Positions 17,131-25,681 of a stretch of 64,000 nucleotides of DNA are shown one piece after another. Location: positions 1,178,001-1,242,000 of the forward strand of contig CAVYXZ010000007.1 of NCBI GenBank assembly GCA_963772595.1, given 5' to 3'. Position 1 is the stretch's first letter. Each line of letters opens with the position of its first letter. Source of the DNA: CAVYXZ01 sp963772595 (lineage in GTDB: Bacteria > Chloroflexota > Anaerolineae > Aggregatilineales > Phototrophicaceae). The position numbers and the translations under genes are program-made. Under the pieces are notes generated by a model. It saw only the letters and a program-made list of their open reading frames with translations, was not told the DNA's origin and did no database searches.

Positions 17131-17529
17131 CTAATCCGGCGGGTTTTCCTGGTCTTCGCGGTTCTTCTCAGCCAGGTAAGTGCGCGCCTCCGCCAGCGTC
17201 TGGACAAAGCGGGGACCGGTCCATTTGTTGGCCCGGTCGAAGCTGGTGATGAGCGTTTCCAGGAACTGGCCGGAATTATTGATAAACACGGTGTGGCGGA
17301 TATTCGGCGGCTGCGCCACACCGATGACCCGCATGTGCGCCAGGACATTGCCCGGCGGCAGTGCATCCTTGAACCACATAATCAGGTTCACGCGATGCTC
17401 TACTGTGCCCAGATTCCGGTAGATCTCGCGCACCGCGTCGCTCAATTCCTGCCAGACCCAATCGCTGCCTGCCAGCTCGATCCGATAGGCAGTATGCGCC
17501 TCATCATCCCATTCATGACTGATTGGCAT
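17131..17529 (-). CDS. hypothetical ~130-aa protein, family member C
   Basis: A 132-residue protein beginning MPISHEWDDEAHTAYRIELA. It shares length and layout with the proteins at 12156-12548 and 12585-12981: a W-D-D/E start, SDWVWQELSDAVREIY for the first helix, LIMWFKDALPPG, TVFINNSGQFLETL, and a final TLAEARTYLAEKN helix. Identity is low but the order is the same. No function is known. It is convergent with the nitroreductase pair and divergent from the Ser/Thr kinase. Confidence 0.6.
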   Translation of the reverse strand: MPISHEWDDEAHTAYRIELAGSDWVWQELSDAVREIYRNLGTVEHRVNLIMWFKDALPPGNVLAHMRVIGVAQPPNIRHTVFINNSGQFLETLITSFDRANKWTGPRFVQTLAEARTYLAEKNREDQENPPD

Positions 17530-17646
17530 AAGCTTAACTCACTTGCAATTATCCGTTAACGGCCCCCAGAAATCTTAACACTGTTTTCGCTGCCACGCTG
17601 CGCTTCGGTGGTCTAAAACCGCCATAGTCCCTTTTGCCGCACTGTG

Positions 17647-17652
17647 TATAAT
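17647..17652 (+). promoter_or_regulatory. -10 box of the Ser/Thr kinase gene
   Basis: A perfect TATAAT lies 25 nt before ATG 17678, with no good -35. It overlaps an earlier in-frame ATG at 17651, which therefore would lie at or before the transcription start and is unlikely to be used. This decides the kinase start. Confidence 0.55.
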
Positions 17653-17677
17653 GGGTCGAAAAATGCAGGACAGGGCA

Positions 17678-18919
17678 ATGACAGACTCTCCGCAGGCGGA
17701 AAATCTGAGCGGCACACAGATCGGCGACTATGAGATCCTGAACCTGATCGGCTATGGTGGCATGGCGACGGTCTACCGCGCCCGGCAAAAAGGCACGCGC
17801 ATTGTGGCGCTCAAGGTCCTGCCCCGGCAGTTTATGCGGGATGACACCTACATGCAGCGCTTCAGCCGCGAGGTCGAGATCGTCTCGCAGTTGGAGCATC
17901 GCAGCATCGTCCCGGTCCACGACTACGGCGAGCACGCGGGCCAGCCCTACATCGTAATGCGCTTCATGCCCGCCGGATCCATTGACGATCTGCTGCGCGA
18001 CGGCCCGTTGGATACCGAATCGATCCTGAAGATCGTCGGCGAGATCGCCCCGGCCCTGGATTACGCCCACAGCAAAGGCGTCCTGCACCGCGACCTCAAG
18101 CCCAGCAACATCCTGCTGGACGAAAATCACGACGCTTATCTGACCGATTTCGGCATCGCCCGGATGCTGGGCGAGAACGAAGGCGGCATCAGCATCACCA
18201 CGCGCAACGTCGTCGGTACCCCGGCCTACATGAGTCCCGAACAGGCGCAGGGCAAGACGCTGGACAGCCGCAGCGATATCTACGCACTGGGCGTAATGCT
18301 CTTCGAGATGTGTACCGGGCAGCGGCCATTTCAAGCTGAGACACCCTACGGCGTAGCGGTACTCCAGGTGACGGCGCCGACTCCTTCCGCCTGCGCCATT
18401 AACCCGAAAGTCTCGCTGCAAGTAGAAGTCGTCATCAACAAGGCCATGCACAAGAACCCGGAGCAGCGCTACCGCAGCGGCGAGGCGATGGCGAAGGCAC
18501 TACGTCAGGCCCTGGGCGCGAGCATCTTCGATACGCAGCCGGGCATGTCCCACCCAACGCGACCGGTCGAACTGCGCACGACGCGGCCTATCGTCAATCA
18601 TGCCGCCCCGGCCCTCACGCCACCGCCGCCTTATACCAGCCCGCGCACGCCCCCGGCCAGCCGCCGTCTCTACCGGCCTCGCCGCCGTTCCAATCTGTGG
18701 ATGAGCGCAGCCGTCGGCGCGATTATCGGCTGCGGCCTGCTGACTGCCCTGGTGATTATCCTGGTGGTGGTGAGCAGCAACACCCCCCCGCCCACTTCCC
18801 AGGACGCCAGCCTGACGACCACTCCGGCGGTGCAGGAGACGATCCCGGCGGCCCTGGACCCCACCAGCGAGGCCGCCCGGAATGCCCTGCTCGGGGGTAC
18901 CCCCGACAACCCGGACTGA
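17678..18919 (+). CDS. membrane Ser/Thr protein kinase, PknB type
   Basis: A 413-residue protein. The kinase domain (about 17-280) is complete: glycine loop GYGGMATVY, catalytic Lys46 in VALKVL, VLHRDLKPSN (Asp139), DFGIARM (Asp157) and GTPAYMSPEQ. A Pro-rich linker is followed by one membrane helix (AAVGAIIGCGLLTALVIILV) and a short Pro/Thr outer tail without PASTA repeats. It probably phosphorylates cytoplasmic targets in response to an unknown signal. It is a single gene; no phosphatase is adjacent. Confidence 0.92.
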   Translation: MTDSPQAENLSGTQIGDYEILNLIGYGGMATVYRARQKGTRIVALKVLPRQFMRDDTYMQRFSREVEIVSQLEHRSIVPVHDYGEHAGQPYIVMRFMPAGSIDDLLRDGPLDTESILKIVGEIAPALDYAHSKGVLHRDLKPSNILLDENHDAYLTDFGIARMLGENEGGISITTRNVVGTPAYMSPEQAQGKTLDSRSDIYALGVMLFEMCTGQRPFQAETPYGVAVLQVTAPTPSACAINPKVSLQVEVVINKAMHKNPEQRYRSGEAMAKALRQALGASIFDTQPGMSHPTRPVELRTTRPIVNHAAPALTPPPPYTSPRTPPASRRLYRPRRRSNLWMSAAVGAIIGCGLLTALVIILVVVSSNTPPPTSQDASLTTTPAVQETIPAALDPTSEAARNALLGGTPDNPD

Positions 18920-18934
18920 GCGTCCGCCAGAGCA

Positions 18935-18962
18935 TTGGGAAACCTGGCAAAAGTGCTATAAT
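18935..18962 (+). promoter_or_regulatory. sigma70-type promoter of the S9 peptidase gene
   Basis: TTGGGA (18935-18940), 16-nt spacer and TATAAT (18957-18962) lie 34 nt upstream of ATG 18996. The -10 is perfect and the -35 matches four of six bases. Confidence 0.55.
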
Positions 18963-18995
18963 CGGCGCTGCTCACCCATCACGGAGATTTTGCTC

Positions 18996-20864
18996 ATGTC
19001 CAAGCAGACGCGGTCTTATGGTACCTGGCCCAGCCCAATCGGCGCGGCGCAGATGGCCGGGGCGCTGCGCTTGCACGACGTGCAGTGGATGGGCGACACG
19101 CTGGTCTGGTTGGAAGGACGCGGCGGTCAGGGGGTGCTGGTGGCCCAGCAGGGCGCGGATGCCCCGCGTGACCTGACCAGTGATCTCAATGTGCGCGCCA
19201 GGGTCGGCTACGGCGGCGGTGACTTCACCGCAGCGCAAAACGCGGTCTATTTCGTTGCCAGCGGGCGGCTCTACCGGCAGTCGCTGGATGGCGGCGGCGC
19301 GAAGGCATTGACTCCGGCCTTTGGGCAGGCGGCCTCGCCGGTACTCTCCCCCGATGGCCGCTGGCTGGCCTACGTCCACAGCTACGAAGGCGACGACTGC
19401 CTGGCGGTGGTCGATAGCAGCGGCGCACACTGGCCGCAGAAGCTGCTGACCGGCCACGATTTCGTCATGCAGCCGGTCTGGCACCCGGATGGACAGCGTC
19501 TGGCCTGCATCGCCTGGCAGCATCCGCAGATGCCCTGGGATGGCACCGAACTGCATCTGCTGGACCTGGATACCAGCGGCAGCCTGCCGCGTGTGACGGC
19601 AGATACAGTCCTGGCCGGGGACAGCGAGACCTCGATCTTCCAGCCCGAATTTTCACCCGATGGCCGCACGCTGAGCTACGCCAGTGACGAATCCGGCTGG
19701 TGGCAGCTTTACCTGCATGATCTCGACAGCGGCAGCGTGCGTCAGATTACCACCGTGCCTGCCGAACATGGCCTGCCCGCCTGGGTGCAGGGCCTGCGCA
19801 GCTACGCCTGGGGCGTGGATGGTCTGTATTTCCTGCGCTATGAATCCGGCTTCGTCAGCCTGTGGCATGATGACCTCAGCGGCAGCGGCGCGGTCCGTGT
19901 GCAAGGGCTGGACAACTATACCGCCCTGAGCCAGATCACCGTCGAACCTGTCAGCGGTCAGATCGCCCTCATCGCCAGCGCCTCACAGCAGCCGCCGCGC
20001 ATCCTGCGCTATAGGCCCGCCAGCGGCGTTCAGGTGGTCCGCCGTGCCACGAGCGAAAACTGGCTGCCGGAGCAGTTGGCCGAAGCCGAGGCCCTGTCCT
20101 GGCGCGGGCACGACGGCCAGACGGTCCACGGCCTGTACTACCCGCCGACCAGCAGCAGCTTTGAAGGCAGCGGCCTGCCGCCATTGATTGTCAACGTGCA
20201 TGGCGGCCCGACCAGCGAAGTGAAAGCGGATTTCAACAGCGAGGCGCAGTTCTTCACCAGCCGGGGCTTCGCCGTCCTGGAGGTCAATTATCGCGGCAGC
20301 ACCGGTTTTGGCCGGGCCTACCGCAATATGCTGCGCGGCGAATGGGGCCTGTATGACGTGGAAGATTCGGCCAGCGGCGCGCAGTATCTGGTCGATCAAG
20401 GCCGGGTGGACGGCGACAGGCTGGTCATTATGGGCGGCAGCGCGGGTGGCTTCACCGTCTACCAGTCGCTGGTCGATAAGCCGGGCTTCTACAAGGCCGC
20501 CATCTGCCGCTACGGCGTCTCGGACCAGTTCGCCCTGGCGATGGAGACGCATAAATTCGAGGCCCGCTACACTGATACGCTGTTGGGACCACTGCCGGAG
20601 GCCGCTGACCATTACCGGGCGCGTTCGCCTATCTTCCACGCTGACCAGCTGGTGGATCCGATAGCCATCTACCAGGGCAGCGACGACCGCGTCGTACCGC
20701 AGAATCAATCCGACCGCATCGTCGATTCGCTCGTAGCGCGCGGCATCACGCACGAATACACGGTGTACGCGGGCGAAGGGCATGGCTGGCGCTTGCCCAA
20801 CACCATCGAACAGTATTATCGGAGTGCCTACCAATTCCTGCTGAAAAACGTGATTTACGCTTGA
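18996..20864 (+). CDS. S9 family (prolyl oligopeptidase-type) peptidase
   Basis: A 622-residue cytoplasmic enzyme; the ATG at 18996 follows GGAG and the promoter above. The N-terminal ~370 residues form a beta-propeller with TolB/WD40-like SPDGRWLAYVHSYEGDD repeats; the C-terminal part is an alpha/beta hydrolase with MGGSAGGF (Ser482), QGSDDRVVP (Asp) and GEGHGWR (His). This domain order is that of dipeptidyl/acylaminoacyl peptidases, which release N-terminal units from small peptides. No signal peptide is seen. Transcribed alone downstream of the kinase. Confidence 0.92.
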   Translation: MSKQTRSYGTWPSPIGAAQMAGALRLHDVQWMGDTLVWLEGRGGQGVLVAQQGADAPRDLTSDLNVRARVGYGGGDFTAAQNAVYFVASGRLYRQSLDGGGAKALTPAFGQAASPVLSPDGRWLAYVHSYEGDDCLAVVDSSGAHWPQKLLTGHDFVMQPVWHPDGQRLACIAWQHPQMPWDGTELHLLDLDTSGSLPRVTADTVLAGDSETSIFQPEFSPDGRTLSYASDESGWWQLYLHDLDSGSVRQITTVPAEHGLPAWVQGLRSYAWGVDGLYFLRYESGFVSLWHDDLSGSGAVRVQGLDNYTALSQITVEPVSGQIALIASASQQPPRILRYRPASGVQVVRRATSENWLPEQLAEAEALSWRGHDGQTVHGLYYPPTSSSFEGSGLPPLIVNVHGGPTSEVKADFNSEAQFFTSRGFAVLEVNYRGSTGFGRAYRNMLRGEWGLYDVEDSASGAQYLVDQGRVDGDRLVIMGGSAGGFTVYQSLVDKPGFYKAAICRYGVSDQFALAMETHKFEARYTDTLLGPLPEAADHYRARSPIFHADQLVDPIAIYQGSDDRVVPQNQSDRIVDSLVARGITHEYTVYAGEGHGWRLPNTIEQYYRSAYQFLLKNVIYA

Positions 20865-20983
20865 GGGCCAAAAAATTTACGTTTGGGCAACTTTATGTTA
20901 GTCTTATGTCAGGTTCGTAATAGTATCATTTGCAAAGCTTAGTAGATAGGCACAGGGTCAACCCGTTTGGGGAGAGTTTATTC

Positions 20984-22324
20984 ATGAGAGACAGTAATTT
21001 ATCCGCCTTAATCGTCGCGCTTAACACGCTTGACCGCCGCGCTCATACACTGGTCGTTGAAGATCTGGTCCAGATCGGCAGCCCGGCAGTGCTGCCGTTG
21101 ATCGAGGCGCTGGAGGATTCGAACCCGAACGTGCGAGCTGGGGCAGCGCGAGCGCTGGGCAAAATCGGCGATATGCGGGCGCTGACTCCCCTGATTGAAT
21201 GCCTGGATCACGATAACGATATCGAGGTCCGCAAGAGCGTCGTCTGGGCGCTGCACATGGGCGGTACGCGGGCAGTCCCCTCCCTGATCGACGCACTGCA
21301 AGACTTGGACGAATGGGTACGCTTTGGCGCGGTGATCGTGCTGGCGAAAATTGGCCGGGACGCGGTCGGGCCGCTGATCGGGGCGCTGCGTTCCAGCGCA
21401 ACGATGGTACGCGCCAACGCGGCGGAGACCCTGGGCCGCATCGGCGATGGCTCGGCGGCGGATGCCCTGGCAGAAGCGCTGGACGACCCGGAAGCGAGCG
21501 TCTGGGAGCAGGCCGCCATTTCATTGGGCCGGATGCAGGATGCACGCGCCGTCTATCCCCTGATTGACATCGTCGATAACCCGGATTCGACCCTGCGCAC
21601 CAAAGCCATCAAGGCCCTGGGCCATATTAAAGACATCCGCGCCATCGACTGCCTGATTGACGTGACTTACAACGAGCCGGATCGCTGGATGGTCCTGTTT
21701 GCCATCGAAGCGCTGGGCCGCCTGGACGACATCCGCGCCATCGAAGTGCTGGTGGACGCGGCCTACGACGAGAGCCGCGATGTGCGCACCAAAGCTATTG
21801 TGACCCTGGGCGAATTGACCTCCGCCCTGGCGACCGACGCGCTGCATCACGTGTACTGCGATCTCGACGCCGAGGTCGAGGAACAGCAGACCGCCCTGTT
21901 TGAACTGGGCAAACGCGGTGACATCCGCGCCCTGGACGGTCTGATCCAGGTGCTGCAATTCGATCCGCAGGCCGATAATCGCATCTACGCCGCGCTGGTG
22001 TTGGGTGAGATCGGCGGCGTAGAAGCCGTCACTTCGCTGATCGACGCGCTCTGCGACGACGTGCCTGACGTGGCCGATCACGCGCTGAAGTCGCTGGTCA
22101 AACTGGGCAACGATGCCACCCAGCCGCTGCTGCAAAATCTGCGTGAATCGACCGATGCCGAGCGGCGTATGTGGGTGATCCGCGCCCTGGGCGAGATCGG
22201 CACTGAGCAGGCCATCGGCGCGCTGACGGCGGTGTCCGACAGTGCCGATGAAATCTGGTGGCTGCGCGAAGAAGCGCGGAGCATCCTCCAGAACCTGGGC
22301 CACAACCCGAACACGGCTCACTAA
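20984..22324 (+). CDS. HEAT-repeat protein (PBS-lyase-type repeats)
   Basis: A 446-residue protein made almost entirely of ~31-residue HEAT repeats of the type AVLPLIEALEDSNPNVRAGA followed by ARALGKIGDMRALTPLI. About 13-14 units are present. ATG 20984 is preceded by GGGGAGAG, and a longer upstream reading lacks a ribosome site. No catalytic domain, signal or membrane helix is seen. Proteins built only of these repeats are scaffolds or are distantly related to phycocyanobilin lyases and EboA-like factors; here a protein-binding role is the safest reading. A terminator-like hairpin follows at 22371-22404. Confidence 0.85.
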   Translation: MRDSNLSALIVALNTLDRRAHTLVVEDLVQIGSPAVLPLIEALEDSNPNVRAGAARALGKIGDMRALTPLIECLDHDNDIEVRKSVVWALHMGGTRAVPSLIDALQDLDEWVRFGAVIVLAKIGRDAVGPLIGALRSSATMVRANAAETLGRIGDGSAADALAEALDDPEASVWEQAAISLGRMQDARAVYPLIDIVDNPDSTLRTKAIKALGHIKDIRAIDCLIDVTYNEPDRWMVLFAIEALGRLDDIRAIEVLVDAAYDESRDVRTKAIVTLGELTSALATDALHHVYCDLDAEVEEQQTALFELGKRGDIRALDGLIQVLQFDPQADNRIYAALVLGEIGGVEAVTSLIDALCDDVPDVADHALKSLVKLGNDATQPLLQNLRESTDAERRMWVIRALGEIGTEQAIGALTAVSDSADEIWWLREEARSILQNLGHNPNTAH

Positions 22325-22370
22325 ACCTATCCCACAATATCTGACTGAAAATCTCCTCACTTCGACTGCG

Positions 22371-22404
22371 AGAGGGTTCTGGCTGCACGGCTCGAACCCT
22401 CTTT
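22371..22404 (+). terminator. terminator-like hairpin after the HEAT gene
   Basis: AGAGGGTTC (22371-22379) pairs perfectly with GAACCCTCT (22394-22402), with a 14-nt loop and only a short T run after it. It is 47 nt past the HEAT gene stop and just before the next promoter. Confidence 0.5.
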
Positions 22405-22432
22405 GCTATCCTGTTATAATGACACGATAGCA
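22404..22432 (+). promoter_or_regulatory. -10 box inside an inverted repeat, upstream of methyltransferase 1
   Basis: TATAAT at 22415-22420 sits centrally between TGCTATC (22404-22410) and GATAGCA (22426-22432). A repressor on this 7-bp inverted repeat would cover the promoter. No -35 of note. Confidence 0.4.
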
Positions 22433-22454
22433 TTGCTTCACCAGGAGGCGACCC

Positions 22455-23239
22455 ATGAGTGACGAAGTGGCCGGTTTCAATAAAGCCCGCTGGGAAGCCC
22501 TGGCGCAGGCCAACGTCGAGTGGTCACGCCCCTTGCTCCATCTGGATGCGTCTTCGGCCCGCCAGATGCTGGACCCCTACGGCATGATGGGCGATGTGCG
22601 AACAAAGCCGTGCTGTGCCTGGGGGCTGGCGGTGGGCAGCAGTCAGTGGCCTTTGCGATGCTGGGCGCTTCGGTCACGGTGCTGGATATTGCCGACACAC
22701 AGCTCGCACGCGACCGGCAGGCCCTGGCGCATTACGGCTTACAGGCTCGTCTCGAACAGGGCGACATGCGCGATCTCTCGCGCTTCGGCGACAACAGCTT
22801 CGACCTGGTGTGGAATGGCTACTCCATCAATTTTGTGCCCAATACCGGGCGGTTTTCGATGAAGTATGCCGGGTGCTGCGGCCTGGCGGGCTTGTACCGC
22901 CTGACCTGGGGCAATCCCTTCACCAGCGGCATTGACGAGACTGACTGGACCGGCGAAGGCTACGCGCTCAAGGAATTGTACGTCGATGGCGAAGTCCACT
23001 TTGACGATCCAGACTGGGAATTCGAGGATGCCGAGGGTACCGTGCGGCGTGTCCCCGGTCCGCGCGAGTTCAAGCATACGCTCAGCACGGTGGTCAACGG
23101 TCTGATTCAACGTGGCTTCACCCTGCTGGGTTTGTGGGAGGACGAGATGGGCAACTCGGAGGCCGCGCCCGGCACCTGGGAGCATCTCAAGGCCTGTGCG
23201 CCGCATGATCTGACGCTGTGGGCGGTGTTGAGCGCCTGA
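22455..23239 (+). CDS. class I SAM methyltransferase, tandem copy 1, three frame breaks
   Basis: AGGAGG precedes ATG 22455 (MSDEVAGFNKARWEALAQAN). By comparison with the intact tandem copy at 23305, the frame breaks near 22602 (after MGDVR), near 22850 (the segment AVFDEVCRVLRPGGL is in another frame) and near 22895. Apart from these, every segment aligns: LCLGAGGGQQSVAFAMLGAS (SAM motif I), YGLQARLEQGDMRDLSRF, KHTLSTVVNGLIQRGFTL. The intended protein is about 262 residues. Identity to copy 2 is high, so duplication is recent. Substrate unknown. Confidence 0.75.
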
Positions 23240-23269
23240 GTCACATCCAATACAGCGCAGGTCTAATGT

Positions 23270-23275
23270 TATAAT
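23270..23275 (+). promoter_or_regulatory. -10 box upstream of methyltransferase 2
   Basis: A perfect TATAAT lies 30 nt before ATG 23305, in the same setting (GTTATAATGRC) as the box before copy 1. No clear -35. Confidence 0.4.
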
Positions 23276-23304
23276 GGCGCTGCATTTGTACCAGGAGACA
23301 GTCC

Positions 23305-24096
23305 ATGCATGACGATATCGCCCGCCATAACAAAGCGCGTTGGGAGGAACTGGCGCAGGCCAACGTCGATTATTCCCGCCCCTTTCTGGGCCTGAACGCT
23401 GACTCCTCCCGGCAGGTTCTGGACCCCTTCCAGGTGATGGGCGAAGTAAACGAAAAAAACGTCCTCTGTCTGGCCTCCGGCGGCGGACAGCAGTCGGCGG
23501 CCTTTGCCCTGCTCGGCGCTGCGGTCAGCGTGCTGGATTTTTCGGAAACCCAGCTAGACCGCGACCGGCAGGCCCTGGCGCATTACGGCTTGCAGGCCCG
23601 CCTCGAACAGGGTGACATGCGCGATCTCTCACGTTTCGCCGACGAAAGCTTCGATCTGATCTGGCACGCCTGGTCGATAAACTTCATCCCCGATACTGCC
23701 CCGGTCTTCGACGAAGTGCGCCGGGTGCTGCGGCCCGGCGGCCTCTACCGTCTGCAATGGAACAATCCCTTCAGTGGCACGCTGGACGACACCGATTGGA
23801 CCGGCAGCGGCTACGTCCTCAATCAACCCTATGCCGATGGCGAGACACACTACGTAGACGAGGACAATGTCTGGGTCTTCGAGGACCTCGACGGCACCGT
23901 CCGGCAGGTGGCTGGCCCGCGTGTGTTCAAGCACACCCTCAGCACGGTCGTCAACGGTCTGATCCAGCGCGGTTTCACTCTGCGCGGTCTGTGGGAAGAG
24001 ATCTGCGGCGACATTGACGCGCCGCCAGGGTCCTGGGATCACTGCCGGGCCATCGCACCGCACGGTATCACGCTGTGGGCGCAGTTGGCCGCTTGA
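23305..24096 (+). CDS. class I SAM methyltransferase, tandem copy 2
   Basis: A 263-residue soluble protein starting MHDDIARHNKARWEELAQAN after AGGAG. SAM motif I is LCLASGGGQQSAAFALLGAA, an unusual form with GGGQQ; then VLDFSETQLDRDRQALAHYG, GDMRDLSRF and VRRVLRPGGLYRL. The family is the common UbiE-like methyltransferase found in Chloroflexota, with small-molecule substrates generally assumed. This copy is intact and probably supplies the activity if copy 1 is truly broken. Confidence 0.85.
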   Translation: MHDDIARHNKARWEELAQANVDYSRPFLGLNADSSRQVLDPFQVMGEVNEKNVLCLASGGGQQSAAFALLGAAVSVLDFSETQLDRDRQALAHYGLQARLEQGDMRDLSRFADESFDLIWHAWSINFIPDTAPVFDEVRRVLRPGGLYRLQWNNPFSGTLDDTDWTGSGYVLNQPYADGETHYVDEDNVWVFEDLDGTVRQVAGPRVFKHTLSTVVNGLIQRGFTLRGLWEEICGDIDAPPGSWDHCRAIAPHGITLWAQLAA

Positions 24097-24219
24097 GCCA
24101 GCCGCCAAAGCCTCTCGCCTAATTGTTAGGGAATTGTCAAGACGCCCTACCCGCCCATAACCTCTGGCTCTGTTTGCAGTCGGTATGCGTAACGACAGCA
24201 AATTAGGAGCTAGAGAATC

Positions 24220-25020
24220 ATGCGTCTCTCAACCCGTACTCTGACACTGCTTACGCTGGTGCTGCTGCTGGGCCTTTTGGGGGCTGCCAGCGCCAGCGCC
24301 CAGGACGACAGCGCCACCTGTACCCCGGCTCAGCCCAACGGCTGGGTGGTTTACGATGTGCAGCCCGGCGATACCCTCTCCGACATCGCGGCGGGCAGCG
24401 GAGCCAGCATCGACGAACTGATGCGCGCCAACTGCATCCAGAACGCCCGGCGCATCATGGTCGGCCAGCAGATTTACGTGCCGACGCCCCCGGCCCCCAG
24501 CCGCACACAGCTTTTCCTGCGCCGCTGCCTCAACGCAGACTATACCGAGCAGGAATGCCGCCGCATCTGGAACGGCCTGAACGGCAATGACCTCAACGAC
24601 GACAACTTCGCCGAGCGCTGCGCCAATGCGGGCTACAGCAGCGAAGAATGCCGCCGTATCTGGAACGCCCAGCACACGCCTGACGACAACTTCGCCCAGC
24701 GCTGCACCAATGCGGGCTACAGTACCGAGGAGTGCCGCCGCCTATGGAATGCGCTCGATGGCGCGGACGACAACACCGTGCAGGAGCGCTGCCGCCTGGC
24801 CGGGCTGAGCACTGACGAATGCCGCCAGCTCGTGAACGACGATCCGCCTGGCGACCAACTGCGCGAGCAGGAACAAGAGCAGGAACAGGAACAACTGCGT
24901 GACCATACCGGCGACCAGGTTGGTGATCAGAGCCAGGATCGCAGCCGGGACCAAAGTGGTGACGGCAGTCAGAACCAGGGCGACGACAGCAACCGTGACC
25001 GGGGCAGCGGTCACGACTAG
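24220..25020 (+). CDS. secreted LysM protein with four CX9C repeats and charged tail
   Basis: A 266-residue protein with a signal peptide (1-28). A LysM domain follows (about 42-88: VVYDVQPGDTLSDIAAGSGA to MVGQQIYVP) carrying Cys34 and Cys72. Then four repeats, each with two cysteines nine residues apart: Cys103/113, 134/144, 162/172 and 191/201, of the form RC.NAGYS.EECRRIWN, joined by acidic DDNFA linkers. Residues 210-266 are a low-complexity Gln/Glu/Asp/Arg/Gly tail. LysM suggests binding to peptidoglycan-like glycans; the repeats are not a family I recognise and probably form disulphide-linked helices. AGGAG precedes the ATG. An ECF sigma gene follows after 88 nt. Confidence 0.8.
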   Translation: MRLSTRTLTLLTLVLLLGLLGAASASAQDDSATCTPAQPNGWVVYDVQPGDTLSDIAAGSGASIDELMRANCIQNARRIMVGQQIYVPTPPAPSRTQLFLRRCLNADYTEQECRRIWNGLNGNDLNDDNFAERCANAGYSSEECRRIWNAQHTPDDNFAQRCTNAGYSTEECRRLWNALDGADDNTVQERCRLAGLSTDECRQLVNDDPPGDQLREQEQEQEQEQLRDHTGDQVGDQSQDRSRDQSGDGSQNQGDDSNRDRGSGHD

Positions 25021-25108
25021 CTGGTTCCGGCGCAGCGGAGAGGGTAAGATAGCCCTCTCCGCAGCCTTCGCGCCACCTTTTGCGCCGCGTCTGCCGCATG
25101 GACTACGG

Positions 25109-25681
25109 ATGATCGTACTGATTCTGCCCGATTTCAGTGTCGAAGACGACCTCCTGGAGCGTATCCGCCGGGGGGATTCTGCGGCCCTGCGTCAGATCTA
25201 CGACACTTACTATGTGCCCATCTACCAGTTCATCCGTTTTCGCACCGACGAGGTGCAAACCGCCGAGGACCTCGCCGCAGAGGTCTTCCTCAAGCTGGTC
25301 GATGCCTTTCACCGGGGCCGGACACCTGACCAGAGCCTGCGCGGCTGGTTGTTCAAGGTGGCGCGCAATCTGCTGCACGATCATTACGGGCGGCAGCGCT
25401 TCACCGAGACCACGTTGGACGATTGGCTGCCTGTCCCGGCGGATGACGAACCGGAAGCCCAGTTTATCCAGGCGCTGCAAGTCGAGACGGCCCGGCAGGC
25501 ACTGCGCCAGCTCAGCGACGAGCAGCAGGAGGTGCTGATCTTACGCTTCGGCCAGATGTTGAGCCTGCAAGCGACGGCGGATGTCATGGGTAAAACGACC
25601 AACAGCGTTAAGCAGCTTCAGCACCGGGCGCTCAACAGCCTGCGGCGGATGCTGCTTGAGAAAGTAGACGAACGTGGCTGA
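25109..25681 (+). CDS. ECF-family RNA polymerase sigma factor
   Basis: A 190-residue sigma factor. Region 2 is IRRGDSAALRQIYDTYYVPI to AEDLAAEVFLKLVDAF, including the core-binding helix; region 4 is LSDEQQEVLILRFGQMLSL with an HTH through VMGKTTNSVKQLQHRALNSL. ATG 25109 is chosen because the earlier reading would be the antisense-like extension of the LysM gene's end. It overlaps the following anti-sigma-like gene by 8 nt. The pair is presumably a transmembrane signalling unit controlling, among others, the LysM gene upstream. Confidence 0.9.
   Translation: MIVLILPDFSVEDDLLERIRRGDSAALRQIYDTYYVPIYQFIRFRTDEVQTAEDLAAEVFLKLVDAFHRGRTPDQSLRGWLFKVARNLLHDHYGRQRFTETTLDDWLPVPADDEPEAQFIQALQVETARQALRQLSDEQQEVLILRFGQMLSLQATADVMGKTTNSVKQLQHRALNSLRRMLLEKVDERG

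Noticed and set aside
24840..25015. GAC/CAG-rich repetition as a possible CRISPR or tandem repeat
   Set aside because: The periodicity follows the Asp/Gln/Glu/Arg codons of the LysM protein tail; no spacer structure.
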